64,000 nt of DNA from assembly GCF_001266615.1 (NCBI RefSeq), contig NZ_LGHZ01000004.1:62001-126000 (forward strand), written 5' to 3'. Made by a program: the position numbers and the translations under genes. This DNA is from Kluyvera genomosp. 1. GTDB lineage: Bacteria; Pseudomonadota; Gammaproteobacteria; Enterobacterales; Enterobacteriaceae. Below the pieces are notes generated by a model. That model searched no databases. It saw nothing but the letters and a program-made list of their open reading frames with translations, and was not told the origin of the DNA. Below are positions 49,927-61,255 of the stretch, in pieces; positions within the stretch are counted from its first letter, which is position 1; each line of letters begins with the position of its first letter.

Positions 49927-50589
49927 ATGGATAAGAAGCCACTCATTCAGCAGGGATATTCTCTGGCAGAGGAAATTGCCAATAGCATCAGTCATGGTGT
50001 CGGTTTTGTGTTGGGGATTGTTGGTTTGGTCCTGCTGTTGGTGCAAGCGATCGATACCAACGCCAGCGCCACGGCTATCACCAGTTACAGCCTGTACGGC
50101 GGCAGTATGATTCTGCTGTTTCTGGCCTCGACGCTGTATCACGCCATTCCTTCTCAGCGCGCTAAGGTATGGCTGAAAAAATTCGACCACTGCGCCATTT
50201 ATCTGCTGATTGCCGGAACCTATACACCGTTTTTGCTGGTTGGGCTGGACTCGCCGCTGGCGCGGGGGCTGATGATTGTTATCTGGAGCCTGGCGCTGCT
50301 GGGGATCTTATTTAAGCTAACCATTGCCCATCGATTTAAGGTCTTGTCGCTGGTGACTTATCTAACGATGGGCTGGCTGTCGCTCATTGTGGTGTATCAG
50401 CTGGCGGTGAAGCTGTCGATAGGTGGGGTGACGCTGCTGGCGGTCGGTGGAATAGTCTATTCGCTGGGCGTGATTTTCTACGTCTGCAAGCGGATACCTT
50501 ACAATCACGCTATCTGGCATGCGTTTGTACTGGGGGGGAGCGCCTGCCATTTCCTGGCAATTTACCTCTATGTGGGGCAACACGCCTAG
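49927..50589 (+). CDS. trhA: hemolysin III family membrane protein TrhA
   Basis: A 220-residue inner-membrane protein (YqfA in E. coli, 219 residues) of the hemolysin III/PAQR-like family. Seven hydrophobic segments and the conserved polar motifs [15 protein letters not shown] near the N terminus, FLASTLYHA in the middle, [16 protein letters not shown], and [17 protein letters not shown] with the metal-binding histidines. E. coli TrhA keeps membrane energetics during unsaturated fatty acid imbalance. GGAGCG precedes the ATG at 49927. Confidence 0.93.
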   Translation: MDKKPLIQQGYSLAEEIANSISHGVGFVLGIVGLVLLLVQAIDTNASATAITSYSLYGGSMILLFLASTLYHAIPSQRAKVWLKKFDHCAIYLLIAGTYTPFLLVGLDSPLARGLMIVIWSLALLGILFKLTIAHRFKVLSLVTYLTMGWLSLIVVYQLAVKLSIGGVTLLAVGGIVYSLGVIFYVCKRIPYNHAIWHAFVLGGSACHFLAIYLYVGQHA

Positions 50590-50608
50590 CGGCCCTGATG
50601 GTACGACA

Positions 50609-50644
50609 TCTCGCCAGGCTACATTTAGCCGTAGCTCGGCGAGA
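50609..50644. terminator. nested hairpin between convergent trhA and ygfZ
   Basis: Outer arms TCTCGCC / GGCGAGA and inner arms GGCTA / TAGCC form a long stem in the 67-bp gap between convergent genes. Confidence 0.5.
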
Positions 50645-50656
50645 CTGAAAAACCGC

Positions 50657-51640
50657 TTACTCTTCTTCTAACGAATACGGCAGCGGCTTGATGCTCAATG
50701 TATTGGCATCGTCGCGGACGCGGAATACGCTGTCGGCTTCCATATCATTGTTCATCACCAGCTGTACCAGCAGTTGACCATCTTCCAGCTGCACCGCGGC
50801 CAGCACGGTACCGGTGCGACGCCAGTTGTCACCCATTTTCAGTTCGAGATCTTCCCCGGCTTCCGGGACTCGGGCTGCTTTACCTGCCAGCGTCCACAGC
50901 GCACGTTTGTTGGCTCCGCGGAATTTCGCGCGGGCAACCATCTCCTGACCGGTATAGCAGCCTTTCTTAAAGCTGATACCGCCCAGTGCCTGGATGTTTG
51001 TAGCTTGTGGAAGAAACTGCGCGCTGTTGGTTTCATCAATTACCGGCAGGCCAGCTTCAATATCTAGCGCCAGCCACTGCTGGCTGTTGTTGAGCTGGGC
51101 TTCGCCGCGCAGCGCTTCGGCCACGCGCTCGGCGGTGGCGATATCGGTGACGAGCAGGAAACGTTCGTCTGGATGCGCCAGCCACAGCAGGGAGGTTTCA
51201 TCTTCCTGTACGTTTGGCTTATCAGCGTTTGGTAGCTCGGCAAACAGATTGGCCAGCGCGGCACGCGCCTGGAAACCCGCCACGCCCAACAGAACCAAAT
51301 CGTCATTGGCAGAGATAGTGACCTTTGAAAATACGGCGTATTTTTTCAGTTGGGTCAGTTGCGCTTCGCGTACGCTGCGGCGCTCAATAAAGGCAAAACC
51401 ATCCTGACGACGAAACAGGCGCAGGTTGCTCCACATTTTTCCCTTGGCATCGCAATGGGCAACCAGCAGATGCTGATGTTCGTTTAACTGCGCGACGTCG
51501 GCGGTAACCTGGCCCTGCAGGTACTTTTCGCTATCGGCACCGGTGACGGTTGCCAGCGCCCAATCATCAAGCGTCATTAACGTCAGCGGTAAACGCGCGG
51601 AGGCGCTAGGCTGGCGTGGAGGAAAAGGAGTAAAAGCCAT
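50657..51640 (-). CDS. ygfZ: tRNA-modifying/iron-sulfur assembly protein YgfZ
   Basis: A 327-residue folate-binding protein that supports MiaB and other iron-sulfur enzymes. The family signature [17 protein letters not shown] (with the key cysteine) and an aminomethyltransferase-like fold are present; [22 protein letters not shown] matches the E. coli N terminus. GcvT is a distant homologue encoded in the same window. Divergent from sdhE. Confidence 0.95.
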   Translation of the reverse strand: MAFTPFPPRQPSASARLPLTLMTLDDWALATVTGADSEKYLQGQVTADVAQLNEHQHLLVAHCDAKGKMWSNLRLFRRQDGFAFIERRSVREAQLTQLKKYAVFSKVTISANDDLVLLGVAGFQARAALANLFAELPNADKPNVQEDETSLLWLAHPDERFLLVTDIATAERVAEALRGEAQLNNSQQWLALDIEAGLPVIDETNSAQFLPQATNIQALGGISFKKGCYTGQEMVARAKFRGANKRALWTLAGKAARVPEAGEDLELKMGDNWRRTGTVLAAVQLEDGQLLVQLVMNNDMEADSVFRVRDDANTLSIKPLPYSLEEE

Positions 51641-52548
<908 letters not shown>

Positions 52549-52552
<4 letters not shown>

Positions 52553-53070
52553 GAGAACTGTTCGGCCATTTCGCCGAGGATCTGCTCGCACCAGCTCTGA
52601 ATACGCTCATCGCTCAGATCGTACTGGTTAGTTTCATCCAGCGCGAGACCGACAAACAGCTGCCCATCAGCGATAACCGGTTTCGGGCTGGTAAACTCAT
52701 ACCCTTCCGTTGGCCAGTAGCCGACGAATTTAACCGCTTTGGTGACCAGCTTGTCGTGCAGCATACCTAGCGCGTCGAGGAACCACTCGCCGTAGCCCAA
52801 CTGGTCGCCCATGCCGTAAAGCGCGACGATTTTTCCTTCCAGATTCAGCGTATCTAGCTGTTCCCAGACCGCTTCCCAATCTTCCTGAATTTCACCGAAA
52901 TCCCAGGTCGGGATCCCGAGAATGAGCACATCGTACTGCTCCATTAAAGCAGGGGAATCATCTTTTAGATTGTGTAATGTGACCAGTTCCGGTCCGATAA
53001 TGTCGCGAATTTTTTCCGCTGCCATTTCGGTGTAGCAGGTGCTGGAACCATAAAAAAGGCCAATATTCAT
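52549..53070 (-). CDS. fldB: flavodoxin 2
   Basis: FMN electron carrier of 173 residues (same as E. coli FldB). Phosphate-binding loop [17 protein letters not shown] near the N terminus, then [14 protein letters not shown] and [18 protein letters not shown] around the flavin. The C terminus [16 protein letters not shown] matches FldB rather than FldA. Convergent with cptA (4-bp overlap) and divergent from xerD. Confidence 0.95.
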
Positions 53071-53172
53071 GACGTACAGCTCTCGATTCTTGCGATGACG
53101 ATGCCGCTAGTGTACCAGAAAGGCATCTGATTCAGGCATAATGGTGCTGATTAAACACGCACAGGAGCCGAT

Positions 53173-54069
53173 GTGGACAAGGACCTTGCACGAATCGAGC
53201 AGTTTCTCGATGCGCTATGGCTGGAACGAAATCTGGCGGAAAATACCCTCAGCGCCTATCGTCGAGATCTGACGATGGTGGTTGAATGGCTGGCGCATCG
53301 CAGCCTCACGCTTGAGAGCGTGCAAAGCGACGATCTGCAAAATCTGCTTGCTGAACGCCAGCAGGGCGGCTATAAGGCGACCAGTACAGCGCGGTTGCTT
53401 AGTGCCATGCGCCGCTTCTTCCAGCATTTGTATCGTGAAAAGATTCGTTCAGACGATCCCAGCGCGCTGTTGGCGTCGCCTAAACTACCTCAGCGATTAC
53501 CCAAAGATCTCAGCGAAGCGCAGGTGGAACGATTGCTGCAGGCGCCGGTTGTCGATCAACCGCTTGAGCTACGCGACAAGGCTATGCTTGAGGTACTGTA
53601 TGCCACTGGGCTGCGCGTATCTGAGCTGGTGGGCCTGACGATGAGCGATATCAGCCTACGTCAGGGCGTGGTCCGGGTGATTGGCAAAGGCAATAAAGAA
53701 CGGCTGGTTCCTCTGGGAGAAGAGGCCGTCTATTGGGTTGAAAATTGGCTGGAGCACGGCCGTCCGTGGATGTTAAACGGCGTGGCGATTGACGTTTTGT
53801 TTCCCAGCCAGCGTGCGCAGCAGATGACCCGTCAGACCTTCTGGCACCGCATAAAGCACTATGCACAGTTGGCGGGGATCGACAGTGAAAAGCTGTCACC
53901 GCACGTTTTACGTCATGCCTTTGCGACGCATCTGTTAAACCACGGTGCGGATCTGCGCGTCGTGCAAATGCTGCTGGGGCATAGCGATCTTTCGACCACT
54001 CAAATTTATACGCACGTCGCAACAGAGCGGCTGCGTCAACTTCATCAACAGCACCATCCACGAGCATGA
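53173..54069 (+). CDS. xerD: site-specific tyrosine recombinase XerD
   Basis: Resolves chromosome dimers at dif with XerC under FtsK control. The 298-residue protein is collinear with E. coli XerD and keeps all catalytic residues: R148 in TGLRVSELVG, K172 in GKGNKERLVPL, H244/R247 in HVLRHAFATHL, H270 and Y279 in LGHSDLSTTQIYTHV. It is a housekeeping recombinase, not a sign of a mobile element. Start is GTG at 53173. Operon with dsbC, recJ, prfB and lysS. Confidence 0.97.
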   Translation: MDKDLARIEQFLDALWLERNLAENTLSAYRRDLTMVVEWLAHRSLTLESVQSDDLQNLLAERQQGGYKATSTARLLSAMRRFFQHLYREKIRSDDPSALLASPKLPQRLPKDLSEAQVERLLQAPVVDQPLELRDKAMLEVLYATGLRVSELVGLTMSDISLRQGVVRVIGKGNKERLVPLGEEAVYWVENWLEHGRPWMLNGVAIDVLFPSQRAQQMTRQTFWHRIKHYAQLAGIDSEKLSPHVLRHAFATHLLNHGADLRVVQMLLGHSDLSTTQIYTHVATERLRQLHQQHHPRA

Positions 54070-54091
54070 TGCTGATTTAAAAGGACAGTGT

Positions 54092-54805
54092 ATGAAACAA
54101 GGTTTAATGATGTTTACCCTGCTGGCGGCCGCATTCTCTGGTCTGGCGCACGCGGATGATGCGGCGATTAAACAGTCGCTGGCGAAACTGGGTGTGCAGA
54201 GCACTGATATCCAGCCCGCTCCGGTTGCCGGCATGAAAACCGTGCTGACCAATAGCGGCGTCCTGTACGTTACCGAAGACGGTAAACATATCATTCAGGG
54301 GCCAATGTATGACGTGAGCGGCGCGCAGCCGGTGAACGTGACCAACGGCCTGTTGATGACCCATCTGAAAGCGCTGGAAAAAGAGATGATCGTCTACAAA
54401 GCGCCGCAGGAAAAACACGTGATCACGGTCTTTACCGACATCACCTGTGGCTATTGCCACAAGCTGCATGAAGAGATGAAAGACTACAACGCACTGGGGA
54501 TCACCGTGCGTTATCTGGCCTTCCCGCGTCAGGGAGTGCAGAGCCAGGCTGAGCAAGATATGAAGTCCATCTGGTGTGCGAAAGACCGCAACAAAGCCTT
54601 TGATGACGCGATGAATGGCAAAGGTGCGCAGGCCGCGACCTGTGATATCGATATTGCCAACCACTACGCGCTGGGCGTGCAGTTTGGCGTCAACGGAACG
54701 CCAGCGATTGTCCTTAACGATGGTTACGTGGTTCCGGGTTATCAGGGGCCGAAAGAGATGAAAGCCTTCCTCGACGAACATCAAAAACAGACCAGCGGTA
54801 AATAA
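54092..54805 (+). CDS. dsbC: thiol:disulfide interchange protein DsbC
   Basis: Periplasmic disulfide isomerase kept reduced by DsbD. The 237-residue precursor has a signal peptide (MFTLLAAAFSGLAHA), a dimerisation domain, and a thioredoxin fold with active site C119-G-Y-C122. The structural disulfide cysteines are in SIWCAKDRNK and AATCDIDIAN. AAGGACAG precedes the ATG at 54092. E. coli DsbC is 236 residues. Confidence 0.96.
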   Translation: MKQGLMMFTLLAAAFSGLAHADDAAIKQSLAKLGVQSTDIQPAPVAGMKTVLTNSGVLYVTEDGKHIIQGPMYDVSGAQPVNVTNGLLMTHLKALEKEMIVYKAPQEKHVITVFTDITCGYCHKLHEEMKDYNALGITVRYLAFPRQGVQSQAEQDMKSIWCAKDRNKAFDDAMNGKGAQAATCDIDIANHYALGVQFGVNGTPAIVLNDGYVVPGYQGPKEMKAFLDEHQKQTSGK

Positions 54806-54810
54806 TTCGC

Positions 54811-56544
54811 GTGAAATTACAGACTCAACTTCGCCGCCGTGAGGTGGATGAATCAATCACGCTGCCCGATGATCTTTCACCGCTGCTGCGACGCCTTTAT
54901 GCCAGCCGCGGGGTGAAATCTCCGGATGATTTGCAGCGTGGCCTGAAAGGGATGCTGCACTGGCGCGACCTAACGGGGGTCGAAAAGGCCGTCGACATGC
55001 TCCACGACGCGTTCGAGAGAAATCTGCGCATTATGGTGGTAGGCGATTTTGATGCCGATGGTGCTACCAGCACCGCGCTAAGCGTTCTGGCCCTGCGAGC
55101 GATGGGCTGTCGAAGCGTGGAATATCTGGTGCCAAACCGCTTTGAAGATGGTTACGGGCTGAGTCCGGAAGTGGTTGATCAAGCTCATGCTCGCGGCGCG
55201 CAGATGATCATGACGGTGGATAACGGGATCTCTTCCCATGCCGGCGTCGATCATGCGCATAAGCTTGGGATCAGCGTGCTGGTCACCGATCATCACCTGC
55301 CGGGTGAAACGCTGCCTGCCGCTGATGCAATGGTTAACCCCAATCTCGTCGATTGTCCGTTCCCGTCTAAATCTTTGGCAGGCGTAGGCGTAGCGTTCTA
55401 CCTAATGCTGGTGCTGTGTAATCACCTAAAGGCAAAGGGATGGTTTGAAGCCCGTGGTATCGCGGTGCCGAAGATTGTTGAACTCCTTGATCTGGTGGCA
55501 CTGGGAACCGTTGCCGACGTTGTGCCGCTGGACGTCAATAACCGTATCCTCACCTGGCAGGGGCTGAGCCGTATTCGCGCCGGAGTCTGTCGCCCGGGGA
55601 TTAAAGCGCTGCTGGAGATTGCCAATCGCGATGCCTCGAAGCTGGTGGCAAGCGATCTCGGTTTTGCGCTAGGGCCTCGCCTTAACGCCGCTGGGCGTCT
55701 GGACGATATGTCGGTCGGCGTAGCGCTGCTGCTGTGCGATAACCTTGGCGATGCACGCGTACTGGCAAACGAACTGGACGCGCTCAACCAGACGCGTAAA
55801 GAAATTGAGCAGGGTATGCAGGCGGAAGCGTTGACCCTGTGCGAAAAACTGGAACGCAGCAGCGATGAGCTGCCTGGCGGGCTGGCGATGTATCATCCAG
55901 AGTGGCATCAGGGCGTTGTGGGGATTCTGGCTTCACGCATTAAGGAGCGCTTCCATCGTCCGGTCATCGCGTTTGCTCCAGCGGGCAACGGCCAGTTGAA
56001 AGGCTCGGGGCGTTCTATTCAGGGGCTGCATATGCGCGACGCGCTGGAGCGCCTGGATACCTTGCACCCGGGACTGATGTTGAAATTCGGCGGCCATGCG
56101 ATGGCGGCGGGACTTTCGCTGGAAGAGGCGCGCTTTGAAGAGTTCCAGCGTCACTTTGGCGATCTGGTTACCGAATGGCTGGATCCGGCTTTGTTGCAGG
56201 GTGAAATCCTTTCAGACGGGGAATTGAGTCCGCAGGAGATGACCCTTGAGATGGCGCAGATGCTGCGTGAAGCAGGGCCATGGGGTCAAATGTTCCCGGA
56301 GCCATTGTTTGATGGGCGTTTCCGCTTGCTGCAACAGCGGCTGGTGGGCGAGCGCCATCTTAAAGTGATGGTGGAACCGGTGGGAGGTGGCCCGCTGCTG
56401 GATGGCATCGCATTTAATGTCGATACCACCATCTGGCCGGATAATGGTGTGCGTGAGGTGACATTGGCCTATCGGCTGGATATCAATGAATATCGCGGCA
56501 ACCGAAGCTTACAGCTAATCATCGAGAATCTCTGGCCGATTTAA
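54811..56544 (+). CDS. recJ: single-stranded-DNA 5'-3' exonuclease RecJ
   Basis: Exonuclease for recombination and mismatch repair. The 577-residue protein has the DHH family motifs: VVGDFDADGATSTALS, VDNGISSHAG, VTDHHLPGET (the DHH triad), ALGTVADVVPL and the DHHA1 motif KFGGHAMAAGLSL. Start is GTG at 54811, as in E. coli, 5 bp after dsbC. The N terminus is shorter by a little but full length otherwise. Confidence 0.96.
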   Translation: MKLQTQLRRREVDESITLPDDLSPLLRRLYASRGVKSPDDLQRGLKGMLHWRDLTGVEKAVDMLHDAFERNLRIMVVGDFDADGATSTALSVLALRAMGCRSVEYLVPNRFEDGYGLSPEVVDQAHARGAQMIMTVDNGISSHAGVDHAHKLGISVLVTDHHLPGETLPAADAMVNPNLVDCPFPSKSLAGVGVAFYLMLVLCNHLKAKGWFEARGIAVPKIVELLDLVALGTVADVVPLDVNNRILTWQGLSRIRAGVCRPGIKALLEIANRDASKLVASDLGFALGPRLNAAGRLDDMSVGVALLLCDNLGDARVLANELDALNQTRKEIEQGMQAEALTLCEKLERSSDELPGGLAMYHPEWHQGVVGILASRIKERFHRPVIAFAPAGNGQLKGSGRSIQGLHMRDALERLDTLHPGLMLKFGGHAMAAGLSLEEARFEEFQRHFGDLVTEWLDPALLQGEILSDGELSPQEMTLEMAQMLREAGPWGQMFPEPLFDGRFRLLQQRLVGERHLKVMVEPVGGGPLLDGIAFNVDTTIWPDNGVREVTLAYRLDINEYRGNRSLQLIIENLWPI

Positions 56545-56633
56545 CATCACTTAGACTGTAATTAAGAGCGGGAATCCGCTAAGATTCCGCTCTTATAACC
56601 GCATTTTTCTCGTCCATTAAAAGAAAATAGACC

Positions 56634-57732
56634 ATGTTTGAAATAAACCCGGTAAATAATCGCATTCAGGACCTCACGGAGCGCTCTGACGTTCTTAGGG
56701 GGTACCTTTGACTATGATGCCAAGAAAGAGCGTCTGGAAGAAGTAAACGCCGAGCTGGAACAGCCGGATGTCTGGAACGAACCCGAACGCGCGCAGGCGC
56801 TGGGCAAAGAGCGTTCTTCCCTTGAAGCCATCGTCGACACCCTCGATCAGATGTCTCAGGGTCTGGAAGATGTTTCTGGCCTGCTGGAACTGGCCGTAGA
56901 AGCCGACGACGAAGAGACTTTTAACGAGGCCGTTGCCGAGCTGGACACGCTGGAAGACAAGCTGGCACAGCTGGAATTCCGTCGTATGTTCTCCGGTGAA
57001 TATGACAGCGCGGATTGCTACATCGATATCCAGGCCGGTTCTGGCGGCACTGAAGCGCAGGACTGGGCAAGCATTCTCGAACGCATGTATCTGCGTTGGG
57101 CAGAAGCACGCGGCTTTAAAACCGAAATTATTGAAGAGTCCGAAGGTGACGTGGCCGGGATTAAATCCGTGACCATTAAAATCTCCGGCGACTATGCGTA
57201 CGGCTGGCTGCGTACTGAAACCGGCGTTCACCGTCTGGTGCGTAAGAGTCCGTTTGACTCCGGTGGCCGTCGTCATACCTCGTTTAGCTCCGCGTTTGTC
57301 TACCCGGAAGTGGACGACGATATTGATATCGAAATCAACCCGGCAGACCTGCGTATCGACGTATACCGCGCTTCCGGTGCAGGTGGTCAGCACGTTAACC
57401 GTACGGAATCGGCGGTGCGTATTACCCACCTTCCGACCGGGATCGTGACGCAGTGCCAGAACGACCGTTCACAGCACAAGAACAAAGACCAGGCCATGAA
57501 GCAGATGAAAGCGAAGCTTTATGAACTGGAAATGCAGAAGAAGAATGCAGAAAAACAGGCGATGGAAGACACCAAGTCCGACATTGGCTGGGGTAGTCAG
57601 ATTCGCTCCTACGTTCTGGACGATTCCCGCATTAAAGACCTGCGCACCGGGGTTGAAACCCGTAATACGCAGGCGGTACTGGACGGAAGTCTGGATCAAT
57701 TTATCGAAGCAAGCTTGAAAGCAGGGTTATGA
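56634..57732 (+). CDS. prfB: peptide chain release factor 2, programmed +1 frameshift
   Basis: Terminates translation at UAA and UGA. The reading frame starts at ATG 56634 and meets an in-frame TGA at 56709-56711 after codon 25 (CTT). The SD-like AGGGGG at 56697-56702 and the slippery CTT-TGA-C drive the +1 shift, so translation continues at GAC 56710 to 57732, about 365 residues. Autoregulation is intact: low RF2 favours shifting. GGQ is in [15 protein letters not shown]; the UGA-recognition region includes the SPF motif. Coding join is 56634-56708 then 56710-57732. Followed by lysS 9 bp later. Confidence 0.97.
56697..56712 (+). promoter_or_regulatory. RF2 programmed frameshift site
   Basis: AGGGGG, spacing TAC, CTT, TGA, C: the internal Shine-Dalgarno element three bases before the slippery CTT, as in E. 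coli prfB. One base (TAC for TAT) differs from E. coli; the shift elements are unchanged. Confidence 0.95.
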
Positions 57733-57741
57733 GGAACCAAC

Positions 57742-59259
57742 ATGTCTGAACAAAACGCACAAGGCGCTGACGAGGTAGTCGATCTTAATAACGAAATGAA
57801 GGCACGCCGCGAGAAGCTGGCTGCACTGCGTGAGCAGGGTATCCCGTTCCCAAATGATTTCCGTCGTGACCGTACCTCAGACCAACTGCACGCTGAATTC
57901 GATAGCAAGGAAGGCGAAGAGCTGGAAGCGCTGAATATCGAAGTGTCCGTGGCTGGTCGTATGATGACTCGCCGCATTATGGGTAAAGCGTCTTTCGTTA
58001 CCCTGCAGGACGTTGGCGGCCGTATTCAGCTGTACGTCGCCCGTGACGATCTGCCGGAAGGTATCTACAACGAGCAGTTCAAGAAATGGGACCTCGGCGA
58101 TATCCTGGGCGCAAAAGGTAAACTGTTCAAAACCAAAACCGGTGAACTGTCTATCCATTGCACCGAGCTGCGTCTGCTGACTAAAGCACTGCGTCCGCTG
58201 CCAGATAAATTCCACGGTTTGCAGGATCAGGAAGCGCGCTATCGTCAGCGTTACCTGGACCTGATTTCCAACGATACGTCTCGCAACACGTTCAAAGTGC
58301 GTTCCCAGATCCTGGCTGGCATCCGTGAATTCATGGTTGGCCGTAACTTCATGGAAGTGGAAACGCCAATGATGCAGGTGATCCCAGGTGGCGCATCCGC
58401 ACGTCCGTTCATCACCCATCATAACGCGCTGGATCTGGACATGTACCTGCGTATCGCGCCGGAACTGTACCTGAAGCGTCTGGTGGTTGGCGGCTTCGAA
58501 CGTGTGTTCGAAATTAACCGTAACTTCCGTAACGAAGGTATTTCCGTTCGCCACAACCCAGAGTTCACCATGATGGAACTCTATATGGCGTATGCGGACT
58601 ACAAAGACCTGATCGAGCTGACCGAATCCCTGTTCCGTACGCTGGCGCAGAACATTCTGGGCAACACCGCGGTGCCTTATGGCGACCAGACTTTCGACTT
58701 CGGCAAGCCGTTCGAAAAACTGACCATGCGTGAAGCTATCAAAAAATACCGTCCAGAAACCGACATGGCTGACCTGGATAACTTCGATTCCGCGAAGGCG
58801 ATTGCTGAAAGCATTGGCGTTCACGTTGAGAAGAGCTGGGGTCTGGGCCGTATCGTCACCGAGATCTTCGAAGAAGTTGCCGAAGCGCACCTGATTCAGC
58901 CGACCTTCATCACCGAATACCCGGCAGAGGTTTCTCCGCTGGCGCGTCGTAATGATGAAAATCCTGAAATCACTGACCGCTTTGAATTCTTCATCGGCGG
59001 CCGTGAAATCGGTAACGGTTTCAGCGAGCTGAATGACGCAGAAGACCAGGCGCAGCGCTTCCAGGATCAGGTTAATGCCAAAGAAGCAGGCGATGACGAA
59101 GCGATGTTCTACGACGAAGACTACGTGACCGCGCTGGAGCACGGCCTGCCACCAACTGCAGGCCTGGGCATCGGTATCGACCGTATGGTTATGCTGTTCA
59201 CCAACAGCCACACCATCCGCGACGTTATCCTGTTCCCGGCGATGCGTCCGGTGAAATAA
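57742..59259 (+). CDS. lysS: lysyl-tRNA synthetase
   Basis: Class II enzyme charging tRNA-Lys, 505 residues (same as E. coli LysS). N-terminal OB fold for anticodon binding ([21 protein letters not shown]), motif 2 [26 protein letters not shown] and motif 3 [15 protein letters not shown] in the catalytic domain. Last gene of the prfB-lysS pair; a strong terminator follows, facing convergent idi. Confidence 0.97.
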   Translation: MSEQNAQGADEVVDLNNEMKARREKLAALREQGIPFPNDFRRDRTSDQLHAEFDSKEGEELEALNIEVSVAGRMMTRRIMGKASFVTLQDVGGRIQLYVARDDLPEGIYNEQFKKWDLGDILGAKGKLFKTKTGELSIHCTELRLLTKALRPLPDKFHGLQDQEARYRQRYLDLISNDTSRNTFKVRSQILAGIREFMVGRNFMEVETPMMQVIPGGASARPFITHHNALDLDMYLRIAPELYLKRLVVGGFERVFEINRNFRNEGISVRHNPEFTMMELYMAYADYKDLIELTESLFRTLAQNILGNTAVPYGDQTFDFGKPFEKLTMREAIKKYRPETDMADLDNFDSAKAIAESIGVHVEKSWGLGRIVTEIFEEVAEAHLIQPTFITEYPAEVSPLARRNDENPEITDRFEFFIGGREIGNGFSELNDAEDQAQRFQDQVNAKEAGDDEAMFYDEDYVTALEHGLPPTAGLGIGIDRMVMLFTNSHTIRDVILFPAMRPVK

Positions 59260-59276
59260 TTGCGACCGCGAAAAGC

Positions 59277-59304
59277 AAAAACCCGGCATTGCCGGGTTTT
59301 TTTA
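59277..59304. terminator. intrinsic terminator of lysS (possibly shared with idi)
   Basis: AAAACCCGGC ATT GCCGGGTTTTTTT in the 62-bp gap between convergent lysS and idi; A run on one side and T run on the other. Confidence 0.92.
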
Positions 59305-59321
59305 TCTCTGCCATTTTGTGT

Positions 59322-59870
59322 TTAGGCCTGTTTTGCGAAGCCGATAAACGCTTGTTGCGCGTTTTCGTCGGCGGCTTCCATCACCATCCACGGGCTAAAT
59401 GCCCACGGCGTGAGCGTCAGCGCACTCAACATATCGGCCAGTTCGCACCACTGATACTCCATCACCTCGTCGTGGTTTGCCGCTACGGCGCTGGTCGCAC
59501 GTGCGGCGTACACCGGACAAACCTCATTTTCAACGATGCCATTGGGTGCTACAGCGCGATAGCGGAAGTCGGTGGCGACAGGAATGATATCGGTAATCTC
59601 AACGCCAAGCTCAAAGCGGCTACGGCGGACAATGGCCTGTTCGAAGGTTTCCCCCTGCTGCGGGTGGCCGCATACCGAGTTGGTCCATACGCCGGGCCAG
59701 GCAACCTTGCTCAGCGAACGGCGGGTGACCAGCAGTTGGCCTTTATCGTTGAATAACCAGCATGAGAAGGCAAGATGCAGGGGAGTGGAGAGGGTGTGAG
59801 CGGCGTACTTCTCCAGAATGCCTGAAGGTTTATCGTGCTCATCGAGCAAAATGACATGTTCGCCAGTCAT
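59322..59870 (-). CDS. idi: isopentenyl-diphosphate delta-isomerase
   Basis: Isomerises IPP and DMAPP for isoprenoid synthesis. The 182-residue Nudix-fold enzyme matches E. coli Idi in length: [23 protein letters not shown] with the catalytic cysteine in SVCGHP and metal-binding glutamates, and [17 protein letters not shown] precedes the ATG at 59870; the in-frame reading upstream is not used. Confidence 0.95.
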   Translation of the reverse strand: MTGEHVILLDEHDKPSGILEKYAAHTLSTPLHLAFSCWLFNDKGQLLVTRRSLSKVAWPGVWTNSVCGHPQQGETFEQAIVRRSRFELGVEITDIIPVATDFRYRAVAPNGIVENEVCPVYAARATSAVAANHDEVMEYQWCELADMLSALTLTPWAFSPWMVMEAADENAQQAFIGFAKQA

Positions 59871-59923
59871 GACTACTCCTGAAAATGAAAGATGACCCGG
59901 CATAAACCCACCGGGCCATATAC

Positions 59924-60640
59924 TCAGGCGACCAGCGTAGCCCATAAATGGGAAAAAGGCATTACCAAAACAAGCCCTGGCAACATGTTGGCAACCGGGA
60001 AAAGCTTAATGTTACAGATACGCAACCCGGTAGCGACCATCAGTAGTCCACCTGCGCAGGAGAAATCCGCCATCATAGAGGGTGAAATCATCGGCAGCAG
60101 AACAACGGCCAGCATCGCCAGCGCCAGCTGGATGATCAACTGTGGGATGGCAATGGTCATCACCGCGTAGCCCAGCAGAGTGGCAAAAATACCGGCGGTA
60201 AACAGGTCAAGGATGGTTTTGATATACAGGATAGATGGATCGCCGCTCATCCCCTCGGTCATCGCACCAAAAACCCCGGTACCGCTGGCACAAAATAGCA
60301 CCAGAATCGCCACGAACTTCTCGGTGAATTCCTCATGGCTTAAGCCCTGCACCGGCGGCAAAACTTTATTGATCAGGCCACGGGTTGATCCCGCCACTTT
60401 GCCAATTCCACTTTCCAGATGTAGCAGCTCGCCAATCAGCGCGCCGACGATCATTGCCAGCACCACGGCGGGCATATATTTCACTTTCAAAACCAGGGTG
60501 ATACCCAGACCAACGGAACAGAGGCCGAAGGTCATCGGCAGTGCCGTTTTCACGCGCTCTGGAAGTTTTCCTCCCGCTAGCGCACCAACGAGCCCGCCAA
60601 TAATGATGGCGGAACCATTTACATAAGGGCCGATTAACAT
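59924..60640 (-). CDS. DUF554 family membrane protein
   Basis: A 238-residue inner-membrane protein with about six helices, paralogous to E. coli YqgA: the conserved stretches [40 protein letters not shown] and [21 protein letters not shown] are shared. It is a putative transporter. It is the third gene of a likely operon with the decarboxylase and prenyltransferase (21-bp gap upstream), so it might move the aromatic acid or its phenolic product. Not known to be functionally studied. Confidence 0.8.
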   Translation of the reverse strand: MLIGPYVNGSAIIIGGLVGALAGGKLPERVKTALPMTFGLCSVGLGITLVLKVKYMPAVVLAMIVGALIGELLHLESGIGKVAGSTRGLINKVLPPVQGLSHEEFTEKFVAILVLFCASGTGVFGAMTEGMSGDPSILYIKTILDLFTAGIFATLLGYAVMTIAIPQLIIQLALAMLAVVLLPMISPSMMADFSCAGGLLMVATGLRICNIKLFPVANMLPGLVLVMPFSHLWATLVA

Positions 60641-60661
60641 GAAAAAAATGTCCTTGGTACG

Positions 60662-61243
60662 TTAAGCCTCGTGTCGCAGCGATCCTTCGCCCCAGCGTGG
60701 AATGTTGTCCACGTCGATATCGAACAGATCGAGCGCACGGCTAACGCTATGCGTAATAATGTCGTCCGCGGTTTGCGGACGTTGATAAAGCGCCGGTACC
60801 GGTGGGAAGACGATGCCTCCCATTTCGGTCACGGCGGCCATATTGCGAATATGGCCGAGGTTTAACGGCGTTTCGCGAGCCAGCAGCACCAGACGGCGGC
60901 GCTCTTTAAGCACCACGTCCGCCGCGCGAGTCAGCAAATTATCGGTAAGACAGTGCGCAATGGCCCCCAGCGATCGCATGGAGCAGGGGGCAACCAACAT
61001 CCCCAGCGTTTTAAATGACCCGCTGGAGATCGCGGCACCCAGATTACCGATCGGATGTACGACGTCAGCCATCGCCATCACCTCATCCAGACGGTAGTCT
61101 GTTTCCAGCGCGCAGGTTTTCTCCGCACCTTTTGAAACCACCAGGTGAACTTCCAGCGGCAGCGGTTGCAGAAGCTCCAGCGCTTTCACGCCGTACTGAA
61201 AGCCCGATGCGCCGCTGATGCCGATAATGATGCGTGGTGTCAT
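60662..61243 (-). CDS. UbiX-like flavin prenyltransferase
   Basis: Makes prenylated FMN, the cofactor of UbiD-type decarboxylases. The 193-residue protein has [18 protein letters not shown] near the N terminus, the [31 protein letters not shown] core and [23 protein letters not shown] near the flavin/prenyl site. It directly follows the UbiD-type gene (12-bp gap), matching the B subunit of hydroxyarylic acid decarboxylase systems (KpdB, EcdB). The ubiquinone UbiX proper is a different gene elsewhere. Confidence 0.9.
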   Translation of the reverse strand: MTPRIIIGISGASGFQYGVKALELLQPLPLEVHLVVSKGAEKTCALETDYRLDEVMAMADVVHPIGNLGAAISSGSFKTLGMLVAPCSMRSLGAIAHCLTDNLLTRAADVVLKERRRLVLLARETPLNLGHIRNMAAVTEMGGIVFPPVPALYQRPQTADDIITHSVSRALDLFDIDVDNIPRWGEGSLRHEA

Positions 61244-61255
61244 GGTCGTTTCCTC

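Noticed and set aside
53173-54069. XerD as evidence of an integrated element
   Set aside because: It is the chromosomal housekeeping recombinase in its normal operon; no attachment sites or phage genes are near.
56634-57732. Apparent frameshift mutation in prfB
   Set aside because: The stop at 56709 is the programmed RF2 shift with all required elements, so the gene is not a pseudogene.
57877-59289. Long minus-strand reading frame (470 residues) opposite lysS
   Set aside because: It is a shadow of a highly expressed gene with biased codons; the translation has no domain character and lysS is certain.
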